A stretch of DNA of 64,000 nucleotides from Apoderus coryli. Taxonomy: Eukaryota; Arthropoda; Insecta; Coleoptera; Attelabidae. Where the stretch lies: assembly GCA_911728435.2 (NCBI GenBank), contig OU452204.1, positions 20,186,430 to 20,250,429 on the forward strand. Reading direction: 5' to 3'. The notes under the pieces are model-generated. The model saw only the letters and a program-made list of their open reading frames with translations. It made no database searches and had not been told where the DNA came from. The position numbers and the translations under genes are program-made. This document shows positions 1 to 11,411 of this stretch, in pieces; the stretch's first letter is position 1; every line of letters begins with the position of its first letter.

Positions 1-147
1 AATGTTTAATTTAATTATTTAAAACCTAGAGAAAATCAATTAAAAAGTTAATGAAACACGTATTTCCAAGTGAAATTAAAAAAAAATCGGTTGTGTCGCC
101 CCAAAACTTTCCCGACAAGATATAATTTAGTCAAAAATATATGACAT

Positions 148-1030
148 CAGGCCCGTAGCTAGAGGGGTCATTTGGGAGCAATACCCGACCTTAAAAACGT
201 ATGTCACAATTATCATGTTCCGAAAAAGGCAAGTAAACGGGAGCCATTTAGAGAACTTTATAATGCACTGAGTCGTTCAATCCTGAATATTTTGAAATTA
301 TAGACATATTAACAGCCGAATTAAAAAGAAGGTTCTCAGAAAATGACGCTTTATTAACTTCGATTTCATGCCTTAATGAGTTAGATGATGAAAGGATGGT
401 GCCTTTCCAATATTTAGGTAAGTTAATAATTAAATATACTAGTTTTAATTCTAAAAATTTAATTTTTTAGGTACAAAAATGAGGAAGCTGCTGTTGTGAA
501 AAGATACTTAAAATATCGCGAAGACATAAACGAAAATTTATTAGAAGTGTTGTATACGAGTAAATAACGGGAGGCTTTCAAAGACACATGTGAGCTGTAT
601 TCATCAGTGGTCACATTCGGATGCAGCACTGCTGTATGCGAATCAACGTTTTCGACAATCAACAAACCTCAAAGTATTTCTTGCCTTTGAAAGGAAAAGA
701 ACGGAGAACGTAGATATTGATCAAGTTCTTAGAAAATTCAACAATATGACATATCGAAGACTACAACTATATTAAACTTATATCTTATTTCAATGATTTT
801 TTTATTTTTGTTTTTATATGTTTGTGAAATGTCTTTTTTTATTTCCATACAATGTTTTAGTTTTTATATTTGCTGTTTGTGTTTAAGAATAGCAAAAGAA
901 AATATTAAATTTAAATTTCCTTGTAATTATTTCTTTACTTTTTTTGTCACCTAAAAATCGGTGGATTGCGAAAAATGTACGCCCTACTTCAAAGTTCTGA
1001 TGCTCAAATTTCGTTCTAGCTACGGCTCTG
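148..1030 (+). mobile_element. Decayed hAT-type DNA transposon with perfect 8-bp target duplication
   Basis: The element is bounded by TATGACAT at 140-147 and again at 1031-1038, the 8-bp duplication expected of hAT elements. Its ends are imperfect inverted repeats: CAGGCCCGTAGCTAGA at the left and, read on the other strand, CAGAGCCGTAGCTAGA at the right (14 of 16 match). Inside, about 270-775 (+) keeps pieces of a transposase of the ZMYM1-like hAT group. One piece contains YFEIIDILTAELKRRFSE, and after a possible intron (419-470, GTAAGT to TTTTAG) come pieces containing CSTAVCESTFSTI and RTENVDIDQVLRKF, which match the C-terminal hAT dimerisation region in character. Stops and frameshifts separate the pieces, and most of the transposase is missing, so this is a non-autonomous remnant. 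The superfamily call is firm; the sub-family is inferred. Confidence 0.8.
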
Positions 1031-2109
1031 TATGACATGCGTAACGAAACGCAATTTTAATAATAATAATTAATAATTATTATTATAACTGTATGATTTT
1101 AATTATTTCCAATGAACGAACGTAACAAACTAACTTCTTTATTCAAAAATTAGAAAAAAAAATATTGCCAAAGCTGAGGTTTGAACCGAGAACCTTCCGC
1201 ATGAGAAGCGCACCCTCTCAATCAATGACGCCAAAAACCTTTTGTCGAATTACTTTATTATATTCTAATAAGAGTTAAAAGTTCGAACTACCTAACTGGT
1301 AAAATTTTAAACGCCATTTTCTCGAGAATTACGGGGGCAAATATCGCTATAAACCATATCAAAATTATTTAAAATGACGTATCACTCGACCCCTACTGCT
1401 ATTTGAAAATTTGGCGTTTGTGTCCACCCCTATCACAGAGCTAAAGCGATTTCAACAAAAAACTAATGGGTTCATCTTAGGACCTACCCAAACTCATGTA
1501 TCAAAATTTAGCTCAATTGATTGAAGCACATACAGATACACAGACAGACAAACTTCCATCTGGAAATGGTCTAATCGTCTGAGGTAACTTCAAAATGGTT
1601 ATATCCGTCTTTAACTCAAAATGTTTTTTAGTGCGTTCACAATCCAATCCATATAGGTCGGGAAAGTGCTGATAGAGGTAATTTTATTTAGAATTCTACT
1701 ATCTAAAAATATATAGAGCGTCCCATTTAATACAGTTATATTTAGCATTAATTTTTCAATTTGGAGCAATCTGCTCTATAAATAACTATTTCGTATCAAA
1801 AAAGAGTGAAATTAGAACATACAGCGCATTATTATTAAACTTGGAATCAATTCGTCATTATCAATTGACCCAAACTTTATAAAAAAAAAATCAGCCAGTA
1901 GTGGGTATTTAGCATCGACGAGGAAGTTTACATGACCATGTGAATAGGCAACGTGCTGAAAAATACCATTACCACACCACCACACAGATGCAATTATATA
2001 AAATAAAACTTCCAACTTGAACTTGACACCCCTAATCAAACATTTCGTACGCAATCACACTCTAGTATATGTATACAACCTAAACTGACATTCTAACATC
2101 CCTTATTCT
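1031..2109. other. Intergenic, repeat-like sequence
   Basis: No gene is visible. It starts with a short AT palindrome (about 1060-1090), then a tRNA-like segment listed separately. The stretch around 1310-1625 has the look of a dispersed repeat, with a GATACACAGACAGACAAAC run near 1535, but no boundaries could be set. Confidence 0.4.
1163..1233 (-). repeat. tRNA-like segment, possible SINE head
   Basis: On the minus strand this segment contains a B-box-like GGTTCAAACC and upstream an A-box-like stretch (TTGATTGAGAGGGTG). A weak anticodon-like arm can be drawn (CGC with GCG around a 7-base loop). The acceptor arm does not pair, so it is not a functional tRNA. A tRNA-derived SINE or tRNA pseudogene is the likely reading; a T-rich stretch (1150-1160, + strand A-rich) follows. 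Confidence 0.35.
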
Positions 2110-2205
2110 CACGTGTTAAACTAACCCCCACTCACTGTAAAACCGCCCCTCAAACACGTTATCCGGCTCTATATAAGTCTCGTAAACACGCTAGTCTTGT
2201 TAGTA
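2110..2205 (+). promoter_or_regulatory. Core promoter of the 2236-2853 gene: E-box, TATA box and initiator
   Basis: TATATAAG lies at 2170-2177 and an initiator-like TTAGTA at 2200-2205, about 30 bases downstream, which is the standard spacing. A palindromic CACGTG E-box lies at 2110-2115, a site type used by bHLH factors. The predicted start would give a 5' leader of about 35 bases before the ATG at 2236. Confidence 0.6.
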
Positions 2206-2235
2206 TTGTGCAAACAGCTCTATTCCGCACTCTAA

Positions 2236-2853
2236 ATGAATTCAGTTGCCGCAAACGCAAACTCAAACGCTCTATCTCTCGTCAATATGCTACAAAACCG
2301 TAGTGTGTCGCCTCTAACTCCATCGCCAGTTCGTGAGATGCGAGGTCTTCGACTATTCCGTGCAATTAGTCGCAAACTCGCTCGAACTTCTCGTGAGGAT
2401 ATAAATACGGACACGGATAGTCGGTCATCCAGCTCGGATAGTTGTAGCTCAGCATCAACCACTACGAGATTTTCTCGAAGAAATAAGGAAGAAAACTCAT
2501 CCGAATCAGGATTTAGAAGTGCTTCGCCAGATCAATCAACAACATCGAGTGAATCTAGTAGTGATTTGCATAATGTTAGAGCACGCCATCATCACAGCAC
2601 ATCAGCAGAGAGTATACGAATGGTTTTCGATAATCTAAACATGAACGTACGCTCGAGAAGTTGTGCCAGTACCAAGGATTGCAGTGGTAAACGGAAACAA
2701 AGTAAGAAACTGGCACCGAAGAAAATTTTACGATCACCTGTTTCCTATGTTTACGTGAAAGGAATGTCCGGTTTACCCACACAACGAGTGCCGAAAAATT
2801 ATTACAGTACTTGTAGCTGTGGCATGCAGTATCTTGGTAAATTACAACGATAA
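2236..2853 (+). CDS. Intronless Ser/Arg-rich small protein, function not recognised
   Basis: This 205-residue reading frame has a TAA immediately upstream in frame, a TATA promoter at the right distance, and an AATAAA at about 3309 in the 3' region, so it looks like a real single-exon gene. I do not recognise the family. Visible parts: a basic, amphipathic stretch near residues 36-52 (RGLRLFRAISRKLARTS); a long low-complexity Ser/Asp/Arg middle (about 55-125); a Lys-rich segment around 150-165; and a compact, conserved-looking tail, SYVYVKGMSGLPTQRVPKNY, followed by CSCGMQ with three Cys/Met-type residues. The N-terminal amphipathic basic helix, intronless structure and upstream CACGTG recall Bearded/E(spl)-m4 genes, but the Bearded tail motifs are not seen, so this is only a suggestion. 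No signal peptide or membrane segment is apparent. Probably cytoplasmic or nuclear, from composition only. Confidence 0.75.
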   Translation: MNSVAANANSNALSLVNMLQNRSVSPLTPSPVREMRGLRLFRAISRKLARTSREDINTDTDSRSSSSDSCSSASTTTRFSRRNKEENSSESGFRSASPDQSTTSSESSSDLHNVRARHHHSTSAESIRMVFDNLNMNVRSRSCASTKDCSGKRKQSKKLAPKKILRSPVSYVYVKGMSGLPTQRVPKNYYSTCSCGMQYLGKLQR

Positions 2854-3589
2854 ATTTACGAGGTAGTTTTTAGTAATCACTGGTGATTAAAGACTGTTAT
2901 TAATTAGGTTTTTTGTACTTTTTTAGTGTTAATTATTCTAAGATAATATTAATAATGTAAGTGTTCATATTAGTAATAATAAAAAATATGTATTTATTAG
3001 ATAAACAGGGACTCAATTTTATTAATATTAATTAAGTGTGAACCGTGCTTTAGATTAATACTAATATAATTGTCGTTGCTCTAATGTGCACCAACTATTT
3101 ATTAGTTTAAAAATTGTTGTATACGTTGAGAATTTACAATTTATTATGTAAAATGTAAGCCAGCTGAAACTTTTACAACAAATTTTACAATTTATTAATA
3201 TAATGAATTATTATTGTTGTCACACATCTCTAACAAGTATTATTGTAATATTATTGTGAACCTTACATATTGTTCAGACTAGTGCCTTTATAGACTTTGT
3301 CCTTTATCAATAAAAATTAATTAGAAAAAATTCGTTTGTTTCATTCAGAGGTGGGATTAAATTAAATGGTCGTAAATAATTATAGTTCTTCGAATTATAG
3401 TTCGAAAATATATTTGTGAAAAACAATACAAAATATTGACATTCTCTTGTATTTGTTCAGTACCACACATAAACTTGGTTCACTGTTGATAAATTTCAAA
3501 GACAAAATTGAGATTATGGATGAATCTAGGAATCAGCCCTAGAATGTGCTGTCTTCAGTTGTCAGTTACCTTTGTGGACACTCTGCATA
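2854..3589. other. 3' region of the preceding gene and intergenic AT-rich DNA
   Basis: AT-rich with AATAAA at 3309-3314, a plausible poly(A) signal for the 2236-2853 gene. Beyond about 3340 nothing codes, up to the TA that flanks the next element. Confidence 0.5.
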
Positions 3590-4787
3590 CACTGTGTCCA
3601 AGATAAGAATGGGATAGCATTTTTTTTTTATTATGCCAAGGCAGATAAATCACCATGACACCTAGGGAGTTCCTTACCACTTCCCTAGGTAGTGTGGGAC
3701 TCTAACCCACACTAAAACTCTGCCTTATCTTTGTAGTATGGCTCGGGAACCGTCCCTTTTCCATGTGCTCACTTGGTTGTCCTCTGTTGCTGTTGTCTTC
3801 TGATGTTGATTGTCGTCTGTTGCTGTTGTCCTCTGTTGGTGGTGTCTAGAAAACACTCTGAAACACATTTAAATGAGTATACCTGACCTGAAAGAAACAA
3901 TATTAATTGGTGTCCTAGACCTGTCGTCAGAGTTGACTCTTCGGTCTCCGGTACCGCCTGGCACCGTCTTCTACGTTGTAGTTGACTGCTTCGCGAATCA
4001 GTCTTCTTCTGATGAGGAGCGCGGTGCTCTTCTCGGCATTAGTCTTGTCACCAATTCCGCACTGCAACTGCGGGCAATCAGGGCGGTGTCGTCTGGTGTT
4101 CTGGTCTGTCCTTGGGATGTCGCTGGTAAAGATGGAAAAAAGATGGGGGGATAGTACAGACCCCTGCGGCACGCCGGCCTCCAGGGTCCGTGATTCCGAG
4201 ATCTCCTTCCCTGTCCTGACGCGAATCTGCCTGTCCTGTAGGTAGGAGTCTGCTAGCTTGATCATCGCTGGTGGGTATCCTATTGTGTGCATCTTATAGA
4301 TGAGTCCTTCCTGCCAGACCCTGTCGAGGGCTCTGGCGGGATAGCATTGGAATCTTGGACACCTTTTAAATGGTGTTTTCAAAAGTAAAATAACTGTAGC
4401 TGTTTTCGAGAAATTTTGAAAAGACGATTTTTTGCGATTTTAGTTTTTATTTATTTCTGCCATTATTTTTACAGATATAAAAAAATGAAATGAGCGTCCT
4501 CATTGTTAATTTTTGAGGAGAAAAATATAACGTTTACAAATTTTGACTACAATGTTTCGTTTTTGAAAATCCATCATCAACTTTGTTTTTTTAATTACGA
4601 CTCTGGATTTTTTATTTTTAAATTTAAAACCATTTTCAAGTAAAAAATAAGTGGTAGGTATATCACACTTAATGGTTTCAACAATATTTCAGTAATTAAA
4701 CTTATAATAATAATCTCAGAAATAAATAAAAACTAAATTCGCAAAGAATCGTTTTTTCAAAAATACATTCTTATCTTGGACAGAGTG
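3590..4787. mobile_element. TA-flanked Tc1/mariner-type MITE, split by a LINE insertion
   Basis: The ends are 22-bp inverted repeats beginning CACTGTGTCCAAGATAAGAA (left, 3590) and, on the other strand, CACTCTGTCCAAGATAAGAA (right, ending 4787), with one mismatch. Each end is flanked by TA (3588-3589 and 4788-4789), the duplication of the Tc1/mariner group. Removing the LINE at 3622-4348 leaves about 470 bp with no coding potential. The MITE was therefore present before the LINE landed in it. Confidence 0.75.
3622..4337 (-). mobile_element. 5'-truncated Jockey-like LINE fragment with 11-bp target duplication
   Basis: GGGATAGCATT occurs at 3611-3621 and again at 4338-4348. The poly(T) at 3621-3629 is the poly(A) tail of a minus-strand insertion. 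The coding remnant (about 4310 down to 4080) contains an RT palm segment with LEAGVPQGSVLSPHLFSIFT, preceded by DRVWQEGLIYKMHTIGYP. The YADD box is lost or mutated and the rest of the reading frame is broken. Only the 3' part of an element was copied, as usual for LINEs. Confidence 0.75.
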
Positions 4788-7289
4788 TATATGATGTTGT
4801 TGATAACATCAAAATAAAATGTTTATACATAGTAGCATCAAACAAAGACATTTTTACTAGAAAGTCTAACGTAAATAATAATTATAATGTACGTTTATTT
4901 TCTTTACATGCTCTATAATTTTGTTTGGATAAATAACAACGGTGAACGTCAACAAACTGTTTTCAGATTGTTAGACTGTCTTAGAAGCTCGTAAACAATG
5001 TTCACATTGAATTTCCGAAAAAGCTCTGTCACACAAAGACATCAATAGTAGCTTTTTATTATTTGGACCTTGGCAGTCTAGAAAAATAATACAAGATAAA
5101 TAACAGGTAATGGAAAAAATATCTACAATATACCAAGTTGTTGGTTCGATTGGAACAATTAACTGAGGAAGGAGCAAGGACTTGCATGTGTTATTACTAA
5201 TTATGGTCGGAATGTAATTTTTGCTAGATAATGACACCTTCAGTTACTGATAATATTGAAAGAACTCCTGAAAACTTAACGCAGTGGGACAATGTGGAAG
5301 TAGTGTCAATTATGTTTTTAAAAAAACGCCAACGTTATCCTTAGCAACTTCCAAACCGGTGTGGAACTGCAGCAAATAACTTAGAGATCTGAGAGAAGGG
5401 AATAGTATTAAATTGATAGCAAAATGAGGGTCAAGAGAAACACCAGGAGCAGAACTATGGAGTACCAAGCGTACCTACATGCAAGGTAGTAGCATAAATT
5501 GGAACTACATGAGAATACTCCAGACAGACAAAAAGAGCATAAACAGATTTAACACAAAAGTACTAGGCGGGATAGAATTACAATATAGAGGACCTCATAC
5601 CAGAAGGGCCTAGATGAAGAAAAAAAAATCATGCACTAATGTTGTTGACAGACTTCACCTTAAATCATGCCTAAATGTTACTGTAGCCCCACAACTTCAA
5701 AAGCCAAATGACATAAAGAGCAACCCAACCTTATTTTTCTTGAAGGTTGTTTGCTTTATAATCTTCTGTTGGCTTCCAAATATGCTCAGCTCCATTTAGC
5801 ATTATTTCTATAATGTATTACTTTTGAATTAGGACCTTTACTTACTAGACAGCCTAGGATCACATATTGGTCCAACAGAAAACACGAAAGACTAGCTCAG
5901 CGATGCCTTACCCCCAAGTAACTTATCTACGTGTTTAGCACGCTTGAATATTAAAATTAGTGACAATGCAACCACTTTTGTAAAAAGCTCGGTTTCCAAT
6001 TTCCATTGGCACAACTGTGCATCTCAAGCTCAATTCTTGAAATCCGATATCCAATTAGGTATTATCCGCCTAAATAATTTGAGCTCCCAACATTATTACA
6101 AGCTACATTTATACGAAAAAGCAAAATTAGAGGTTTCTTGCTCCCAAAAATGAATAAATAAAATTGTTTTATTGTGATGTTATCAGAATGTAAAAGTTCT
6201 TAGATTTTTCTTTTAACTTTAAAAACTAACACATTGAGCCTTGAAGGTAGTTTTAGTAAAAACCGAAATGTTGCATATAAACTAAATTAGACTCTTGACC
6301 CCAACCATCTGTTCAAATTAGCTCAGTTAAACTGATGTAACATGATCATCTCGCACTCAAATCACACACCTTTAACTTGACGAAATCTCCTTTAATTTTG
6401 AGCGATAATGACCCCAAATTTGTTTATTTTAAACATTCCAGCGTATCCAAAATTATATTTTCATTGTCACCCGGTATATTCGCCATAAAACCTTACGCAC
6501 CTTAAAGGAACAAGCAATAAAATGATGAGGTGAATTTGACACTAGGAAGGCCCTTTTTGAGAGTATTTAATTATATTGAGTTGTGCTGATAAATAAAATG
6601 CGAGATAGTCAAATCAAGTCTTAACGATGACGTCATATTTGTTCCAGCCTATTCAATGAGCTGCTCCTGTTGTAGTATATCGGTTGACCTAGTGGCCTAT
6701 TTACCGCGTCTCCCATTCAAGGTGACTGTATATATCTGGATTGAGCTTTTGAAAGAGAGTCGGCCAACCCGGGCTATATTTAGAGCGAGTGCATCGTGCA
6801 GGCAGTTCGTTGAACTTTTCATGACCCAAAATGGGGTGGCGATGCCCGACTATATGTTCGATACTTTTAGCATTCCCAAACTCCGTTAACAGATATGGTG
6901 CATTCCAAATAAATTCTTGTAACTTTGGGAAATATTAGAACTTCTTTTATTATCAAATGAAATAAAAAGTAAACCCAACTTTCGAATAACTTTAAATGTA
7001 AATGAACTCTGATTTTAAGTGCTAAGGTTCCTTTCGTTGACAAATACACCACACATAAATACTTTTCTCGAATTCACATTACATTTGGTTTTGATATTCC
7101 CGAATATGTTAAACTGTATAGTGGCGAAAGCTGAGGAGTCTTGAGATTTCCCGTGCATACAATCTATGAAGGCGCCATATACGCGACAAACTGGGCCACC
7201 AACATTCCATGATCAGCCCTATTAAAAGCTTTGGAGAACCATTTTCTTCCAATGCTTCCCTCAGGAAATCGCAAATGCCAGAAGATTAA
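4788..7289. other. Intergenic, no convincing gene
   Basis: Several short open frames occur (for example 5944-6153, followed by AATAAATAAA, and 6656-6889), but none has recognisable domains or support from neighbouring exons. The DNA looks like old repeat debris. Confidence 0.4.
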
Positions 7290-9026
7290 GTGAACCTGTT
7301 ACACGCAAGATACAGTGTTTTCTATTTCAGTATAAAAACATGGATGCGAAGAAAATCTCAGCAAGATGGATGGCCCCTTTGCTCCGGGTCAATCTGCTCC
7401 TGTGAGGCTATCACAGCACTGAAGACTGACTCCAGCCTAGGTTCGGATGAGATCCCACCGGTTTTCCTCCAGAGATGCATTGAACCACTGTTGCAACCTT
7501 TAACAAGAGCAATGCAGAATTGTTTTAACACCGGAACCCTGCCAGATGGGTGGTCGAATGCAATAGTCATACCAATTTATAAGAAAGGGAACAAATACAA
7601 TGCTGAAAATTATAGACCAATTAGTTTGACTTGTGCCATGTGCAAATGCATGGAGAAAATTATTACGAAGGCAATGACTCCATTTTTACTGCAGTCAAAC
7701 GTTATTCCTAACCAACAACATGGATTTATGCCGGGAAGATCAGTGGAGTCAAATCTGCTGGAATGTCTTAACTTGTGGACAAAACAGAATGATGATGGTC
7801 AGCCTACTGATGTGGTGTACCTGGACTTTGAGAAGGCATTTGATAAGGTGCCATTCGCTCGTCTGCTATTGAAGCTGGAACATTATGGTATTCGCGGAGA
7901 ACTCCTGCGATGGATTGAGGGTTTCCTTACAGGAAGAAGTTTCCAGGTTAGGGCGAATGGTTCGATTTCGCGTAGACGGCCGGTCCACAGCGGGGTGCCT
8001 CAGGGTTCGGTGTTGGGCCCGCTGTTGTTCCTGGTTTACATATCGGATCTGACGGGAAATATAAATACAAATACAAGCTTCTTTGCTGATGACTCTAAAC
8101 TGTTTTGTGATCCGCTGCAGAGTGCTGAGGTGTTCCAGACCGATCTCGACAGCGTGATGACTTGGTAATCAACTTGGCTGATGAGTTTGAATTTGGACAA
8201 ATGTACAGTCCTCCATTTGGGACCAAATAACCCCGAAATATCCTACATTCTTGGTGGACACGAATTAAGACAAACTCTCTAGCAAAAGGATCTCGGCGTG
8301 ATTATTACCAATGATTTAAAATGGGAAATCCATGTCTCGGCGGTAGTGAGGAAGGCCAACAAATTGTGGTATTTGATCCAGAAAGCATTTAGATCAAGGT
8401 CCAATGACATGGTTCTGAAGCTGTACAAGTCGTTTGTCAGGCCGAGCCTGGAAGATGCCAATAGTGTATGGTGGTATGGTGCCAATAGTGTATGGTGGTA
8501 TTTTGTTAAGGATATTGAGGCTTTGGAGAGAGTTCAGAGAAGATTTACCAAGCTTCCACAAGCGCTGTGCCAGCTGCCATATGAAGATCGGCTAAGAGCT
8601 TTGAACTTAACAACGCTTCAAGAAAGGCGTCGTCGTGGCGACTTGATACACACGTATAAGGTTCTTAGCGGACATTACACAATAAACTTGGATCTCTTTC
8701 ATCTTAATAGAAATCCGAGCCTACGTGGTAACAGCAAGAAATTGTGCAAAGAAAGATGTGCCAAGCTCGCTCGAAGAAACTTTCTATCAAATAGAGTAGT
8801 ATATGCTTGGAATGATATGTCGGAGGAGGTTGTATCAGCGCCAACAGTGAATAGTTTTAAGAACAGACTGGACATTACGCTTAAAGATCGGGGCAGCTGC
8901 ATAGTCCACTACTCGTTATAGTAAATCGTCGCGTTTTTATACACTGAGCCGAGTTTTATCTTTTACAAATCGGGCGACAGTCTCATCGGTTTCACCGCTT
9001 ACTGTCTGAACTAATAATAATAATAA
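7290..9026 (+). mobile_element. CR1-like LINE, reverse transcriptase half, inactivated
   Basis: The reading frame from about 7410 to 8921 gives a non-LTR reverse transcriptase. It has YRPISLTCAMCKCMEKII, a QHGFMPGRS finger motif, VYLDFEKAFDKVP, SGVPQGSVLGPLLF and the catalytic FADDSKLF (near 8080). A thumb and C-terminal region follow with RRRGDLIHTYKVLSG. Two in-frame stops (about 8166 and 8279) and an in-frame 24-bp tandem duplication (8457-8480 repeated at 8481-8504) break it. The 5' part with ORF1 and endonuclease is absent. The 3' end is a short TAA microsatellite (about 9010-9026), typical of CR1-like elements rather than a long poly(A). The copy at 24250-25690 belongs to the same group. 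Confidence 0.8.
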
Positions 9027-9839
9027 AAACTTCAAGTTAACGTTGTTTTGTCTATCGCCACACCATTCGAGGACAAATGAATTCAATTTTGATCATTGAT
9101 TTGTGAAAATCCAGTTCAAACGAGAGTTTGAACTGGATTATCATACATTATTCTGTGGTTTGCTTTTGGGCTAAATGGAATTTAAGATATTTGACCATTT
9201 TGCAGGATTGGTGATGAGGCCTATTAAACGTAATATCCCATCTGCTAAAATCTGGTCAAGTTTAATTTGTGTCCTATTTCTTAAAACAATAAATTAGAAT
9301 ATTATCCATTATATACTATAATTGGTGTCATATTTACATTATATCTGAGCGAAAACTAAAATTTAACCAAACAGTGTTCTCAAACTACTATGGAGCCTTT
9401 AAGTATGCTTCTCTTCTATCAATTAACTAACTAACTAACCATATACAAACTGTGCTGTTTACCTGCTTAAATTTCCAAACAACCATATTATATAGATGTA
9501 AAATGAAAATCCAGTTTCAAATTACGACAAAACAAGTCAATTAATATTTACGATTATTAATGGGAAAACAGGTATCATTTCTATTGGATACTATGATATT
9601 TTAGCTTTATTTGTAGCTCTATTTTTACTTTGGGCACGTTTTAGATACGATGAGGTCCACGTGAAGTGTACTATAGGACCATTGTGAATTGAAAGAAATT
9701 AAAATTAGAACAAATTAAATAATCATCTATATTTATTTGTTTCGAGCTTTTGATAAAATTTTATTAATAGTTCAGGGCTTTTATTTACGAAACGTGCAAT
9801 ATAATTGAGCTGCCAGTTGTTAAAAATGATTCAATGGAT
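9027..9839. other. Intergenic, with one perfect hairpin
   Basis: No coding signal. Contains the 14-bp inverted repeat listed separately at 9108-9139 and otherwise nothing I can name. Confidence 0.4.
9108..9139. repeat. Perfect 14-bp inverted repeat, 4-base loop
   Basis: AATCCAGTTCAAAC at 9108-9121 is exactly complemented by GTTTGAACTGGATT at 9126-9139, leaving a GAGA loop. A related half-site (AATCCAGTTTCAAA) occurs near 9508. Function unknown; it may be a remnant of a small inverted-repeat element. Confidence 0.6.
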
Positions 9840-11176
9840 TTTTTTTAATTGAGGACGTAGTCTGCGCATCAGCTTCTTGTGGATCAGGAACTGCCTAGAA
9901 GCTTCTATTCCTGAGGCTGTCTTTATGTTTATCGTATTCGACCTTCACTACGTCCCCTTCCATTCTTAAATGATTAGGGGTTGGGGTTTCGGATTCTTTC
10001 TCTATCTTTTTCTTCCCGCTCATTGTGCTTCATAATTTCTTTGATAAATTTATGTTCATTTCTCTTTAGATTCAAGCAGAATGTCAATGATTTTTCCTTC
10101 GTTCAAGTGGTTATTTATTTTTAGTTCAGTTTGAAAGGTTACCCTTTCTCCCTTGTGACATTCTATAATTGTGTGTATCAAATCTTTCGCAGGATACACA
10201 TGGGTCGTCTTCCTGTTTGCCAAACCATTTCAGATATTGACCAAAAAACCGTGATAAAAATTGAGTTATATAAGATTATATAACTTTGTGTTTGCAGTTT
10301 GTCCATATAATAACCTTTAGGATCAGACTCTTTGTCCACTGGGATTTTCCCATCTTAAATGCCATCGTTCTAGGGTTTGCCTTTCTAGTGTATGGTTCCT
10401 GGCTTCTCCTTGAGGATACAGTATGTTTTTTCCTTACCATTAGATATTCCTGTAATCGCTTGCAGTGCCTCGGCAAAAACTGTGCGGTACCCAATGGAAA
10501 CTCTAAGAAGATATTCATCATCATCATCATCATTACTCCATGGAGTATTCTCCTCTTGATCCATCCAGGTCCTCCCAGATTGGGTAGGATTCTGCTGATT
10601 CCGGTATATGAGAACCAAAACATAAATCGTTATCGAGAGTTATTCCCAGATATTTGATCGTTGTTTTAGGTAGGATTTCAAAGGATTCAAAACTGAACGA
10701 TACTTCTTGTCTCTGTGTTGGTCCTGCTAGAGTTATTCCCTCTGTTTTTTCTTCAGCTAATTCAAGTCAATTTAGTGTCATCCAGTCTTGCACCACTTCT
10801 AGGGAGACCTCCACTTTACAAACCAGGTCGTCTTGCAGTCTGCCGTAACCAAGATGTCCAAATCATCGGGAAATGCAATTGTTTGTACTCCTTCTATCAA
10901 TGAGAGGCTAAGGACAGGATCGTAGAAAATATTCCATGGAAAGGGGTCCAACACTGATCCCTGTGGTATTCCGCATATAACGAATACTTCTTCTTCCTGC
11001 TTAGGCTTGCTTTTCCTATGTCTGAGATAGTCTTTAACCAGATTTATCAAATAAGTGGAGATTTTTTGCCTTGCTATGCCCTTAGACATACTACCAGACC
11101 TGTCCAAGTTTTGCAGAAGCAAGCCATGGGATGCACAATCGAAAGCCTTTCTAAGGTCACCCATCTGCTCTATTAG
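9840..11176 (-). mobile_element. LINE (R1/LOA-like family A), minus-strand remnant
   Basis: The minus strand encodes scattered RT pieces: MGDLRKAFDCASHGLLLQNL, DYLRHRKSKPKQEEEVFVIC, then GIPQGSVLDP and a mutated active site FPDDLDIL (for F/YADD). Further downstream (10620-10385) come pieces such as RVSIGYRTVFAEALQAITGI from the C-terminal region. Frames are repeatedly shifted. The same family lies on the plus strand at 30240-32880, and the two copies share long stretches, for example around the EEEV and GPGWIKRR segments. The 3' end is near 9840, where a run of T marks a poly(A) tail. Confidence 0.7.
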
Positions 11177-11177
11177 T

Positions 11178-11332
11178 TTTAGAGCAAGGCCTCTAAAACC
11201 AACACTTTCTGACAGATTAAGCCCAAGGGCACACCAAACTTGATAGTTTGAGGATCACTCATGGATTTTGATGTACAGAATTATTAAATTTAGAGCAAGG
11301 CGTCTAAAACCAAGACTTTCTGACAGATTAAG
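11178..11332. repeat. 44-bp direct repeat, two copies
   Basis: A 44-bp segment beginning TTTAGAGCAAGGC occurs at 11178-11221 and 11289-11332 with two mismatches. They are separated by 67 bases and lie between the LINE remnant and the ankyrin gene. Origin unclear: a local duplication or an unusually long insertion footprint. Confidence 0.6.
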
Positions 11333-11411
11333 AAAAAATTATATGGTATCGTCTCCTATCTTGTCAAAGTGACGTGTATCTTTTGAGTTTTCATTTTGAT
11401 TGTAACAAAAT

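Noticed and set aside
4009..4020. CTGATGAG as a further hammerhead core
   Set aside because: No GAAA or GTC at a fitting distance and it lies in LINE coding sequence.
5944..6153. Short frame followed by AATAAATAAA, perhaps a last exon
   Set aside because: No upstream exon or known motif could be joined to it.
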